DNA of 50,806 nt from Neobacillus citreus (GTDB taxonomy: Bacteria; Bacillota; Bacilli; Bacillales; Cytobacillaceae). Shown here piece by piece: positions 41,283 to 49,173 of the stretch. Positions within the stretch are counted from its first letter, which is position 1. Each line of letters starts with the position of its first letter. Below the pieces are notes generated by a model. It worked only from the letters and a program-made list of their open reading frames with translations, made no database searches and had not been told where the DNA came from. Made by a program: the position numbers and the translations under genes. The stretch is from NCBI RefSeq assembly GCF_018343545.2, contig NZ_JAGYPE020000045.1:1-50806 (forward strand). Direction: 5' to 3'.

Positions 41283-41318
41283 AAAAAAAACGATTACTAG
41301 GAAATCACTAACCGTTTA
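41283..41318 (-). terminator. Terminator of the polysaccharide deacetylase gene
   Basis: On the minus strand AACGGTTAGT and AGTAATCGTT pair imperfectly, followed by nine T residues. Confidence 0.55.
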
Positions 41319-42050
41319 TTTAGCCTCCACGATTTTCGCAAACTCTTCTAGCGTGGTTGAATATTTAATATACGTCCTTGGCAGTAGATATAGTTCATTT
41401 TTTATTCCGGTTTTTGTATAAGGCCCTGGAGTAGTGGTTAGTCCATAGGTGTAATACTTCTTTGTTTCCTCCACTACTTTTTCATCGAAATCTCCAAATG
41501 GATATGAGAGAGCAATAACCGATTTACCCGTAATTTTTTCGATTTTTTTCTTTGAGTGGTTTAATTCATACTCGTAATCAGCTATTTTAGATAATTCAGG
41601 ATGTGTTGCTGTATGTGATTGAATAGAAATGAGCCCTGAACTGGCTAGCATCTTTAAATCCGATGGAGATAATCGATTGGGACGCTCAATAAAATCAGAA
41701 ATAATAAAGAATGTACCTGTTGGGTTAAATCTTTCTGTTTCCAATTTTTGGAAAATGTAATAAACATTAAGATTATTTTTATAGCCGTCATCAAAGGTGA
41801 TAAAGATTGGCTTGTCAACCTTCTCCTGATCAGCCCATCTTTCAAAGGTCAGCAATGTAAAACCGTGATCTCTCAAATATGTCATTTGTTTTTCAAAATT
41901 CTCTGGTCTTACATAAAGCTCCTTTTGCCCATGACCGCTATATTCCTCAATGGAGTGATAAATTAGGATTGGCACTTTTTTTGCTGCCATTGCCCGGTCA
42001 GGAAAAACTAATAGTAATAAATAGGAAACTGCTAACAGAAATTTTTTCAT
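41316..42050 (-). CDS. Secreted polysaccharide deacetylase (NodB fold)
   Basis: 244 residues from ATG 42050, with GAGGGATTG upstream; a longer frame from 42137 lacks a site. Signal peptide about 1-23 (KKFLLAVSYLLLLVFP, cleaved near AMA-AK). The NodB domain has VPILIYHSIEEYSG, the metal motif FITFDDGYKNN (DD) and SHTATHPELS (HxxxH), then YPFGDFDEKVVEE. It would remove acetyl groups from a cell-wall or exported glycan. Substrate unknown. Confidence 0.88.
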   Translation of the reverse strand: MKKFLLAVSYLLLLVFPDRAMAAKKVPILIYHSIEEYSGHGQKELYVRPENFEKQMTYLRDHGFTLLTFERWADQEKVDKPIFITFDDGYKNNLNVYYIFQKLETERFNPTGTFFIISDFIERPNRLSPSDLKMLASSGLISIQSHTATHPELSKIADYEYELNHSKKKIEKITGKSVIALSYPFGDFDEKVVEETKKYYTYGLTTTPGPYTKTGIKNELYLLPRTYIKYSTTLEEFAKIVEAK

Positions 42051-42277
42051 ACAATCCCTCTTCAAAAAATGTTTATTCACTATTATTCCACACATTTCTT
42101 CCTTCATCCTTTTCTCATCAAACCGCTCAATTTGCAATAATATGTTACTATTTCAAGATTTTCGTCTTGTTTTGATAGCTTTTGTCAAGCGGCAGGAAAA
42201 AACCATATCTGATGGTGAATATCTTAGTATCGAACTCATAAAATTCTTTCCGAGATAAATAGAAAGGAATGATTCTC

Positions 42278-43195
42278 ATGAAGTCTTATACACTTAAAGA
42301 AGTTTCCAAAAAAATAAATACTGCACCTGGCATCATCCGGCAATGGGAGAAGGAATTAACAGGAATACTCCATATTTCCAGATCAAAACAAGGGGCAAGA
42401 ATTTATACAGATGTTGAGATTAACCAATTAACCGAAGTAAAGGAACTATTTGCTAAAAAGATCGGGAAAGAAGCAGTTCGGGATGCGCTGCTAAAACAAT
42501 CCATCGCCAATCATGATACGGAGCCCGAGGAAACAGCCGCTGATGCTGATATTGAGTTTATATCTCCCCCGGAGCCAGTCACATTCGAAATGGTTACCCA
42601 TTTAACCAAACAGCCTTCTATCCCTGATAACGAAAACAGCTTATCGAATGCTGATTTATTTTTCGAGGTGATGGATGCCTATAAGAAAAACTTCTTAAAT
42701 GAGGTTAAAGAGGAAATTAGAAGTGTTGTACGAAAAGAAATATTAACTGAGGTAAAAAAGGAGATTTCAAACGGTACGCTTAGAACCGTTAAATCCGTGC
42801 AGGATTCCATTTATAAATCTTCAGAAAACACAAAAGAGCAAATTCAGGAACTCTCCGAGACCATTTCGAAAGCTTCGGAGGAAACCTCAGATAAGTTGAG
42901 ATATTTATCATCCAACATCAAGAATGTCACCATCGAAACTGCTGATGAAGTTTATTCCCTCACAAAACAGGTTGTCGAAACCTCAGATAAGCTATCAAAT
43001 TACATCGACCAAACCAATAATGAAATTTCCAATTTGGCTGACGAAATCGCAAAGGAACGTGAATTCCTTATGGATGACCGTGAGCAATACCGTCATGAAG
43101 TCCAGCAAAGGGAAGCCGCGTTTCAACAAATGCTGGCAAACTATCGAGAGGTTGCCGCGGCAAAGGAAAAAAAGTGGTGGAAATTTTGGAGTTAA
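42278..43195 (+). CDS. MerR-like HTH protein with coiled coil, RacA-related
   Basis: 305 residues. N-terminal winged helix of MerR/RacA type: YTLKEVSKKINTAPGIIRQWEKEL, with SKQGARIYTDVEINQLTEV (wing). A long coiled coil spans about 130-285 (VKEEIRSVVRKEILTEVKKEI and later). The end, KEKKWWKFWS, is an amphipathic aromatic-basic tail like those used for membrane binding. Next to racA it looks like a diverged paralogue, perhaps of the DUF3967 type. ATG 42278 has AGAAAGGAATG upstream. Confidence 0.72.
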   Translation: MKSYTLKEVSKKINTAPGIIRQWEKELTGILHISRSKQGARIYTDVEINQLTEVKELFAKKIGKEAVRDALLKQSIANHDTEPEETAADADIEFISPPEPVTFEMVTHLTKQPSIPDNENSLSNADLFFEVMDAYKKNFLNEVKEEIRSVVRKEILTEVKKEISNGTLRTVKSVQDSIYKSSENTKEQIQELSETISKASEETSDKLRYLSSNIKNVTIETADEVYSLTKQVVETSDKLSNYIDQTNNEISNLADEIAKEREFLMDDREQYRHEVQQREAAFQQMLANYREVAAAKEKKWWKFWS

Positions 43196-43282
43196 ATTTA
43201 AGATACGGGAATCTTCATTAACGCTGATTCTTTTCGTTGGATATCAAGGTTTTCGGTCATTTTTAAAAATGGAGGGATTGTC

Positions 43283-43804
43283 ATGAATACAGCAGAGGCT
43301 GCAAAATTATTGGGTGTTTCAATTAGCACAATTCAGCGCTGGGTAAAACAGCTTGAACTGCCAATGGAACGAAATGAGCGTGGCCACTATCATTTTAAAG
43401 ATGAGGATATTGAACTGTTTAAAAATATCCACGAACAGCTCCAGAACGGAACCTTATTGCAAGATATCAGCCAAGAAAAGGAAAAGAAAAGTCCACGCAA
43501 AGGGACAGTGAAAGCGGTCGAAAACGGTGAGGCATTGGAAAAGCTGTATGCCAAGGTAAAGGAATTAGAGCTTGGTTTACATTCGAAGGCGGATTCTGTT
43601 GCCTCCTATCAACTCCTCCAGCATCGCAGGGAGATTGAAGAACTGCAAAATCTTGTGAGTAGCTTGGAGAAACAGGTTGCACAGCTTCAAAACGAGGTAA
43701 CCAAATTAAAAGGACCGGCACCTGCCGAAAAACCGTTAGTTTTAGAAAACAGTAAGGTAAAAAGAAAAAAGAAGAATTTTGTTAGTTCCCTATTTGGCTT
43801 TTGA
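43283..43804 (+). CDS. racA: Chromosome-anchoring protein RacA
   Basis: 173 residues (B. subtilis RacA about 184). HTH at about 3-25 (TAEAAKLLGVSISTIQRWVKQL), then LPMERNERGHYHFKDEDIEL, a region recognisable as RacA/MerR wing. A coiled coil spans about 110-145 (REIEELQNLVSSLEKQVAQL). The C-terminal KRKKKNFVSSLFGF is basic and amphipathic, as for pole/membrane tethering. RacA anchors the origin region to the cell pole early in sporulation. ATG with GGAGGG 5' to it. Confidence 0.82.
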   Translation: MNTAEAAKLLGVSISTIQRWVKQLELPMERNERGHYHFKDEDIELFKNIHEQLQNGTLLQDISQEKEKKSPRKGTVKAVENGEALEKLYAKVKELELGLHSKADSVASYQLLQHRREIEELQNLVSSLEKQVAQLQNEVTKLKGPAPAEKPLVLENSKVKRKKKNFVSSLFGF

Positions 43805-43818
43805 TTATCAATTAAACT

Positions 43819-43847
43819 GACCGAACGCGGTCCTCAAACGTTCGGTC
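43819..43847 (+). terminator. Terminator-like hairpin after racA
   Basis: Arms GACCGAACG (43819-43827) and CGTTCGGTC (43839-43847). No T-run follows (GTTCTCTTATAAAACG), so termination is doubtful. Confidence 0.45.
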
Positions 43848-43882
43848 GTTCTCTTATAAAACGTTTTCAAAAGCATGCATGT

Positions 43883-44353
43883 TTAAGCCTCTTTTGTTTG
43901 CTGTGTATCGAATTCCAGCAGACCCCCAAAGTACGAGATTTCCTTAATGCTGACACCAAGTTCTCCTGTCGGAATTTTCAAGGATAATTCTTCCCCGATA
44001 TTTTTTAAAAGAAGCTGTCTGCCGACTGGGGATAAAAAGGATATAAAGCCTTTGTCAGGGTCAGACTCCTCCGGAAAGCAAATAACATATTCCTCTGTTT
44101 CCTGATCATCGAGATACATAACGGTAACCTTTGTCCCAATATAAACCTTTGGAATTGATGCTATAAAGCTATTTTTTTGGTTTTGTTTTAATATCTCCTC
44201 CAACTCCAAAACATAAAGGCTGAAAAAATGTTTCAGTCTTTCCTGAATAGGCGTCGAGGAAATGTAAAGATTAGTTAAATCCTTGATATTTTCCTCAATA
44301 TACTCTAGCTGTCTTTGGAAGTACTGCTTGTTGGCCTGACCACTATGGTTCAT
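43883..44353 (-). CDS. GreA/GreB-like C-terminal domain protein
   Basis: 156 residues: a helical N-terminal part (about 1-60, YFQRQLEYIEENIKDLTNLY) and a C-terminal GreA/GreB-type FKBP-like domain (about 70-145: IGTKVTVMYLDDQETEEYVICF, FISFLSPVGRQLLLKNIG, SLKIPTGELGVSIKEI). The acidic coiled-coil tip needed for RNA cleavage is not clear, so it may bind RNA polymerase without Gre activity, as Rnk-like proteins do. A 22-codon ORF overlaps its start upstream. Confidence 0.7.
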   Translation of the reverse strand: MNHSGQANKQYFQRQLEYIEENIKDLTNLYISSTPIQERLKHFFSLYVLELEEILKQNQKNSFIASIPKVYIGTKVTVMYLDDQETEEYVICFPEESDPDKGFISFLSPVGRQLLLKNIGEELSLKIPTGELGVSIKEISYFGGLLEFDTQQTKEA

Positions 44354-44411
44354 AGTAGATAGCCCCCATACTCGGATTAAACTTCCTGCAAAATTTTGTT
44401 GCGTTTTTCAT
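44343..44411 (-). CDS. Upstream 22-residue ORF overlapping the Gre-like gene
   Basis: A short frame starts at ATG 44411 with a strong GGGAGGA site and ends 11 nt inside the Gre-like gene (stop overlaps its ATG region). The product begins KNATKFCRKFNP. Such overlapping mini-ORFs can couple translation. It is too short for homology; it may be a leader only. Confidence 0.4.
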   Translation of the reverse strand: MKNATKFCRKFNPSMGAIYYEP

Positions 44412-44507
44412 GTTATCTTCCTCCCACATAAAAAATGAACCCTCCAAAATATTTTTGGAAGATCTTAGCACTATATTACCATATTTCAACTTGAAAGTCG
44501 CAATATA

Positions 44508-44538
44508 AAAAGGCCATTCATGGAGAATAGCCTTTTTA
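44508..44538 (-). terminator. Terminator of the acyltransferase gene
   Basis: On the minus strand AAAAGGCTATTC pairs with GAATGGCCTTTT (one mismatch), loop TCCAT, then TATA. Confidence 0.7.
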
Positions 44539-44548
44539 GCTTTGAAGC

Positions 44549-45556
44549 CTATTTGCCGCCAGCATTTGTAAGCGGCAGCTTGGGTTCAACAAGCGGTTTT
44601 GTATATTTTTTAACCAAAAAGCTGCCCAATAGCAAGCAGACAATAAATGAAAAACCAATAAGAAATAAATAGACTCCCGAGATGGAACTAAACCCTTGGT
44701 CCGGAAAAACGGATTGGACCGGTTTAATGAGAAAACCGTGGAACAAATAAATATAAAGCGTTCTTTCTCCAATTTCAGTAAATTTGAACTGTGCCGATGG
44801 AATAAATGTTAAAAAGCTAAACACCATTAGAAAGGTTAAGAGATATTGCAAAGTCCGATATACTCCGGCTGAAATGTGTTCTACCCCCATTGCTGCATAG
44901 GAACTGTCACCCAAAAGCCAGGAAACAGCATCTTGAGGAAAGGAATGGCCAAAGAAAATGACAGCAGCCAGGAGGAAGACCATTGCCGTCGGCAGTGAAT
45001 ACTTCCCTCTCAGAATCCTTTTTAAATGCCCCTCGTTTAATAGAAAGCCGAGCAAGAAATATGGAAAAAAGACAAATGTTCTCGACAAGCTTAAATAGCT
45101 GCCGGCTTCATTAAAATAACCAATGGCCACACCGAGAACAATAGCAAGGACCAAGCCCAGCCATTTCATTCTGGAAAAAGGAATCAGCAAGATGTTCCAA
45201 AATAATAAGCTTAATAAAAACCAAAGCGACCAGTGGGGATGGAAAAAATCAACATGAAAGGCAGCTTCTTTGCCATTCATATAGTAGTACACAGAATAGA
45301 TGGTCTGAAAAAAGAGATAAGGGATTAATAGCTTTATGGTCAGTTTTTTAAAGTAGCCCGGCTTTTGGAATCCCTTAGAAAAATAACCAGAGATTAAAAT
45401 GAACGCTGGCATATGAAACAAGTAAATAACTGTATACAACGTGAAGAGAAACCCATCTTGATCCTTTAACGGGCTGATTAAATGCCCAAAAACGACCAAG
45501 AACATTAAGATAAACTTTGCATTATCAAAATACTTACTCCTTTTTGATTTAGCCAT
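44549..45556 (-). CDS. Membrane acyltransferase (acyltransferase 3 family)
   Basis: 335 residues, about ten TM helices. The family start SKYFDNAKFILMFLVVFGHLI contains the catalytic-type His in VFGHL; later HWSLWFLLSLLFWNI, and YIYLFHGFLIKPV at the end is common in this family (OatA/YkrP-like). It would transfer acyl groups to a glycan or envelope component. It lacks the C-terminal SGNH esterase domain of OatA. Start ATG 45556 with AGGTGAT upstream. Confidence 0.82.
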   Translation of the reverse strand: MAKSKRSKYFDNAKFILMFLVVFGHLISPLKDQDGFLFTLYTVIYLFHMPAFILISGYFSKGFQKPGYFKKLTIKLLIPYLFFQTIYSVYYYMNGKEAAFHVDFFHPHWSLWFLLSLLFWNILLIPFSRMKWLGLVLAIVLGVAIGYFNEAGSYLSLSRTFVFFPYFLLGFLLNEGHLKRILRGKYSLPTAMVFLLAAVIFFGHSFPQDAVSWLLGDSSYAAMGVEHISAGVYRTLQYLLTFLMVFSFLTFIPSAQFKFTEIGERTLYIYLFHGFLIKPVQSVFPDQGFSSISGVYLFLIGFSFIVCLLLGSFLVKKYTKPLVEPKLPLTNAGGK

Positions 45557-45789
45557 AATATCACCTCATCATATGGATTCAATCAAAAGGTATATTAATA
45601 TTGTAAAATTAACTTTTGCTTAAAAAATTAAATATCCATTTGGTGTATAAAAAATACCTTTTTATAAACTTACCATTTTTTCATTACAGGAACATGTTTA
45701 TAAATTTACTTTTCATTTTCAATAAAATTACAATTTCAAGATAATGATAAAATACTCCTGCGCTGATTTTCCTATAATTTACTCCACGC

Positions 45790-45816
45790 GAAAAAAGAGC
45801 TGGACGTCCAGCTCTC
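45790..45816 (-). terminator. Terminator of nrnB
   Basis: A perfect 20-bp palindrome at 45796-45815 (two 10-bp arms, AGAGCTGGAC and GTCCAGCTCT), followed by TTTTTTCGC on the minus strand. The upstream 45557-45789 gap is AT-rich, with no feature I can support. Confidence 0.8.
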
Positions 45817-47068
45817 ATTTTCCTCCAACGATATCCACCAACCGATTGCTGATAATTTCTGCATAGTTTTCCTTTAATTCATTCTCTGATATCTTTAAGT
45901 ATTTGGAAAGTTCTACAAGGTACTCCCGGTCATACCGCAGCCATGAGGAAAAGCTTCTTTTAACAAATCGCTCAGCTTCCATAAAGGTCGAGAACATCGG
46001 CGGGACCTTTTCACCGTTATGAAAGACATAAAACTCCCCGTCACCAGAAGGGAATATATAAGAAATCTCCCCTTTATGATTCTGGTAGCTGCTCCCTGTT
46101 TCCGACTCCTTCAGATTAAATTCATTGCGGTCAGCATCGGGTTTAAGCGGTAAGATATCAAATACATTAATAACAAATGTTTCAAAGGCCGCTCTGGTCA
46201 AATCTGCCCCTGAAGCTTTCGGATGTCCCCCTCCTCCATACCTTTTAGCAAACTCCGCGACATTCACTTCATCATGAATGGTCCTAAAGCCCATCTTTTT
46301 CCCACCCAAATTAAGAAGGACGATCATATCCAAATGTGGATTTTGCGTGTTTAATGCATTCCCCAGCTCTGACATGTTTTGTTCAGCAGGGACGATACCG
46401 ACACAATAATCTTCCACAAAGGTTTGGACCATTTGCCTGCTTTTAGAATGGATATATCGGTTAATTTTTTGTTCCTCGATATCCAAAATTATGTTTTCTG
46501 TTTCGGTAAAATCAAATGATTCCCTGTTCTCCGTTAACCTTTTTATCATTTCCTCTTCAAACTGTTCCCGGTTCATAATATGGAACAAATCATTTAAGCG
46601 TTTGGCCTTGATATTGTTATTTTCATCCCATTCCCAGGTATCGTACTGCCTGATTAAGTCTACAAATTCATCGAGCGCTTTGCTTTTATCCAGTCTTCCC
46701 TTCTCAATTAGATAGTCGTAAAACAGCGATGTGGCACAGGTTTTTTTTCCAGATTCATATTCTGTTTTGACACTACCCCATTTGTAGTTATTAAAATGCA
46801 ACGCTGTCACATGATGATCAATCACCTGAATATGTTTTCCAGCCTGAAATCTTTCGGCTAATTTTTTCTCAGTTTCTTCATTTACAGCTAAATCGGTAAT
46901 GAACGTTTCTTCATTATTATTTTCTTGGTTAGTTATAAAAGCTTCGACCCGCTGATTTAAATTACGATAAGAGCAATAGGATACTTTTGCCTGTTCCCCA
47001 AAAGCGAGCTTTGCCAACACCCCGCTGCCAAGGCCATCTAAATCAACATCAGTAAAAAGTTTGACCAT
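45815..47068 (-). CDS. nrnB: Oligoribonuclease NrnB (DHH/DHHA1 phosphoesterase)
   Basis: 417 residues from ATG 47068, with GGATGGTG upstream; an ATG at 47080 is an alternative. DHH-family motifs: TDVDLDGLGSGVLA (about 5-18), ITDLAVNEE, DHHVTALHF (DHH), and the DHHA1 RYGGGGHPKASGADL. NrnB of B. subtilis degrades short oligoribonucleotides and can act on related small dinucleotides. The central RQYDTWEWDENNNIKAKRLNDL block supports NrnB. Confidence 0.88.
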   Translation of the reverse strand: MVKLFTDVDLDGLGSGVLAKLAFGEQAKVSYCSYRNLNQRVEAFITNQENNNEETFITDLAVNEETEKKLAERFQAGKHIQVIDHHVTALHFNNYKWGSVKTEYESGKKTCATSLFYDYLIEKGRLDKSKALDEFVDLIRQYDTWEWDENNNIKAKRLNDLFHIMNREQFEEEMIKRLTENRESFDFTETENIILDIEEQKINRYIHSKSRQMVQTFVEDYCVGIVPAEQNMSELGNALNTQNPHLDMIVLLNLGGKKMGFRTIHDEVNVAEFAKRYGGGGHPKASGADLTRAAFETFVINVFDILPLKPDADRNEFNLKESETGSSYQNHKGEISYIFPSGDGEFYVFHNGEKVPPMFSTFMEAERFVKRSFSSWLRYDREYLVELSKYLKISENELKENYAEIISNRLVDIVGGK

Positions 47069-47181
47069 TCCATACACCATCCCATATTTTTTCCATAAGG
47101 TATATTTTGGTTTTTATTTTATCTTCTTATTCATTAGAAAAGCTGACCCGATTAGAGCCAGCTCCATTCCCCAGTATAAGC

Positions 47182-47859
47182 TTACGTTTTGTAATATCCT
47201 CTTTTTTGACCGTAATAACAAAACCAGAGTGCCTGAAAGAAAAAGAGTGCTCCCCAAAATGGGGCGGGAATAATTATCGTCAAATTCGCCAAATTCGCCG
47301 CATCTCCCGCAGATTGCGGGCTTAGTAAACTTATATAAAATATTTCATATGCACTTTGAACCGAATCCACCAGTAATATGGAGGCGATTAGCATCAATAA
47401 ATGATCTCTAAATCCTTGGCTCCCTTTAATGAGCAGGAACAGGAACCCCGCAGCAAATGAACTGAGCCAAAAGATTCCATATGGGTTACGTACCCAGAAA
47501 AGGAGATTAATAAAAATGAATCCCAATATGATATCGATCAATAGTATCTGCTTTTTCCTTCCAAGTAATAAAAAGAAAAGGAAGGCTGAAAATGATGCAA
47601 ATGTATAACCCGCCAAACTGGTAAAAAAACTGCCAATCCAAGTGGACTGATTACTATACGTGGCACCTTCAGAATTCATAAATAACGAAATTCTTTCTAC
47701 ATTACCGCTCAGTAAAGCCACGAATGCATGTCCGGACTCATGAATTAATGTATTTATCATCCGAAAATAATTCCCCATAAACGGAATATGAATTAACAGA
47801 ACGCTAGTCACGAGGAAAAGAAAAAACTTCGCACTGAATTTTTCACGAACAAAGCTCAA
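47182..47859 (-). CDS. M50-like membrane metallopeptidase
   Basis: 225 residues, about six TM helices. The zinc motif HESGHAFVALLSG (HExxH) is in helix 2 or its edge, as in M50B-type intramembrane peptidases. A second DxxPG-like motif is not evident in the C-terminal part, so catalysis is not certain. Unknown substrate. Start at ATG 47859; AGGAGAATGCC upstream. Confidence 0.7.
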   Translation of the reverse strand: MSFVREKFSAKFFLFLVTSVLLIHIPFMGNYFRMINTLIHESGHAFVALLSGNVERISLFMNSEGATYSNQSTWIGSFFTSLAGYTFASFSAFLFFLLLGRKKQILLIDIILGFIFINLLFWVRNPYGIFWLSSFAAGFLFLLIKGSQGFRDHLLMLIASILLVDSVQSAYEIFYISLLSPQSAGDAANLANLTIIIPAPFWGALFFFQALWFCYYGQKRGYYKT

Positions 47860-47994
47860 TTGGCATTCTCCTCTGTTTTAAAAGTTTTCATTATTTTCTA
47901 TATTTTACCACTATTAATTAAAAAAGAATAACAATAACCACGCCATTTTGAAGCCGCATATCTTTTGGACAATTTTTGAAAGGATTCGACAACC

Positions 47995-48023
47995 AACAAC
48001 TTATGTGTTAACATTAAGTTGTT
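47995..48023. promoter_or_regulatory. Operator-like inverted repeat before the osmolyte transporter
   Basis: AACAACTTA (47995-48003) and TAAGTTGTT (48015-48023) form a perfect 9-bp inverted repeat. It lies 25 bp upstream of the transporter start and overlaps a poor TTCGAC-18-TAACAT promoter, so a repressor such as a GbsR/OpcR-type protein may bind here. Confidence 0.55.
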
Positions 48024-48048
48024 ACATCCCAAAAAGGAGGGAATGAGA

Positions 48049-49173
48049 TTGATAGAGTTTAAGAATATTATTAAAAAATATCGATCCAAAACAGTTATAA
48101 ATTCTTTTTCATTAAAAGTTGAAGCAGGACAGCTTGTTGTTTTTATCGGTCCAAGTGGCTGCGGGAAGACAACCTTGCTAAAAATGATTAATAAGCTGAT
48201 ACAGCCAACTTCTGGGAAGATTGTGGTAAATGGATCTGATATTTCTACCGTGAATCCGATTGAGCTTCGCCGAAATATTGGCTATGTCATTCAAAACACG
48301 GGTTTATTCCCACATATGACGATTAAGGAAAACTTGGAGTTGATTCCTAAACTGAAGGGTGAAGATCCTGCTGCTATTGAGAAGAAAACGAACGAGTTAC
48401 TTGAAATAGTAGGGTTAGATCCTAAAGAGTATCTGCACCGTTATCCAAAGGAATTAAGCGGCGGTCAGCAGCAGCGAATTGGCGTAGCAAGAGCCTTCTC
48501 CACAAACTCCGACATTATCTTAATGGATGAACCATTCAGTGCACTCGATCCCGTTACACGATCATCACTTCAGGATGAACTGTTCCAAATGCAAAAGGAA
48601 TTAAACAAAACGATCATCTTTGTCACTCATGATATGGATGAGGCTATTAAAATAGCTGACAAGATTTGTATTTTAAAAGATGGAGATATTCTTCAGTATG
48701 ACACGCCAGAAAACATCTTAAAAAATCCTGCTAATGATTTTGTTTCCGATTTTATCGGCAAGCGCAGGGTATGGAATAATCCTGAATTGTTAATGGCAGA
48801 GGATATCATGATTCCAAATCCGGTTAAAATTACCGCCAAACGGAACGTCCTGCAGGCAATTGAAATCATGAAGGAAAACAAAGTAGACAGTTTATTGGTA
48901 ACTGACAAGAATAATCGTCTTATCGGATTGGTGACCTTGAAAGGAATTCAATTGTTAAACCGCAACTCAGAAATTGAATGGGTAATGGAGAAGAATGTCC
49001 TGTCAGTATCACAGGATGCCAATTTGATTTCCGTTCTTGCAACCATGAATGAACATAAGATTGGTTATGTGCCTGTTATAAACAGTACGGGACAGTTAAC
49101 AGGTCTTATTACAAGAAGCAGTATTTTATCTGCACTAAGCAGCCAATTAATCGATATGGAGGTGGCCTTTTAA
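48049..49173 (+). CDS. opuBA: Osmolyte ABC transporter ATPase with CBS domains (OpuBA/OpuCA-like)
   Basis: 374 residues from TTG 48049, with AGGAGG at 48035-48040; the ATG at 48043 is too close. Walker A GPSGCGKTTL (about 35-44), Q loop YVIQNTGLFPHM, signature LSGGQQQRIGVARAFS, Walker B IILMDEPFSALDP. The C-terminal 120 residues hold two CBS domains (MIPNPVKITAKRNVLQAIEIM; LVTDKNNRLIGLVTLKG), the osmolality-sensing type of OpuA/OpuC. Powers uptake of glycine betaine, choline or carnitine. Confidence 0.88.
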   Translation: MIEFKNIIKKYRSKTVINSFSLKVEAGQLVVFIGPSGCGKTTLLKMINKLIQPTSGKIVVNGSDISTVNPIELRRNIGYVIQNTGLFPHMTIKENLELIPKLKGEDPAAIEKKTNELLEIVGLDPKEYLHRYPKELSGGQQQRIGVARAFSTNSDIILMDEPFSALDPVTRSSLQDELFQMQKELNKTIIFVTHDMDEAIKIADKICILKDGDILQYDTPENILKNPANDFVSDFIGKRRVWNNPELLMAEDIMIPNPVKITAKRNVLQAIEIMKENKVDSLLVTDKNNRLIGLVTLKGIQLLNRNSEIEWVMEKNVLSVSQDANLISVLATMNEHKIGYVPVINSTGQLTGLITRSSILSALSSQLIDMEVAF

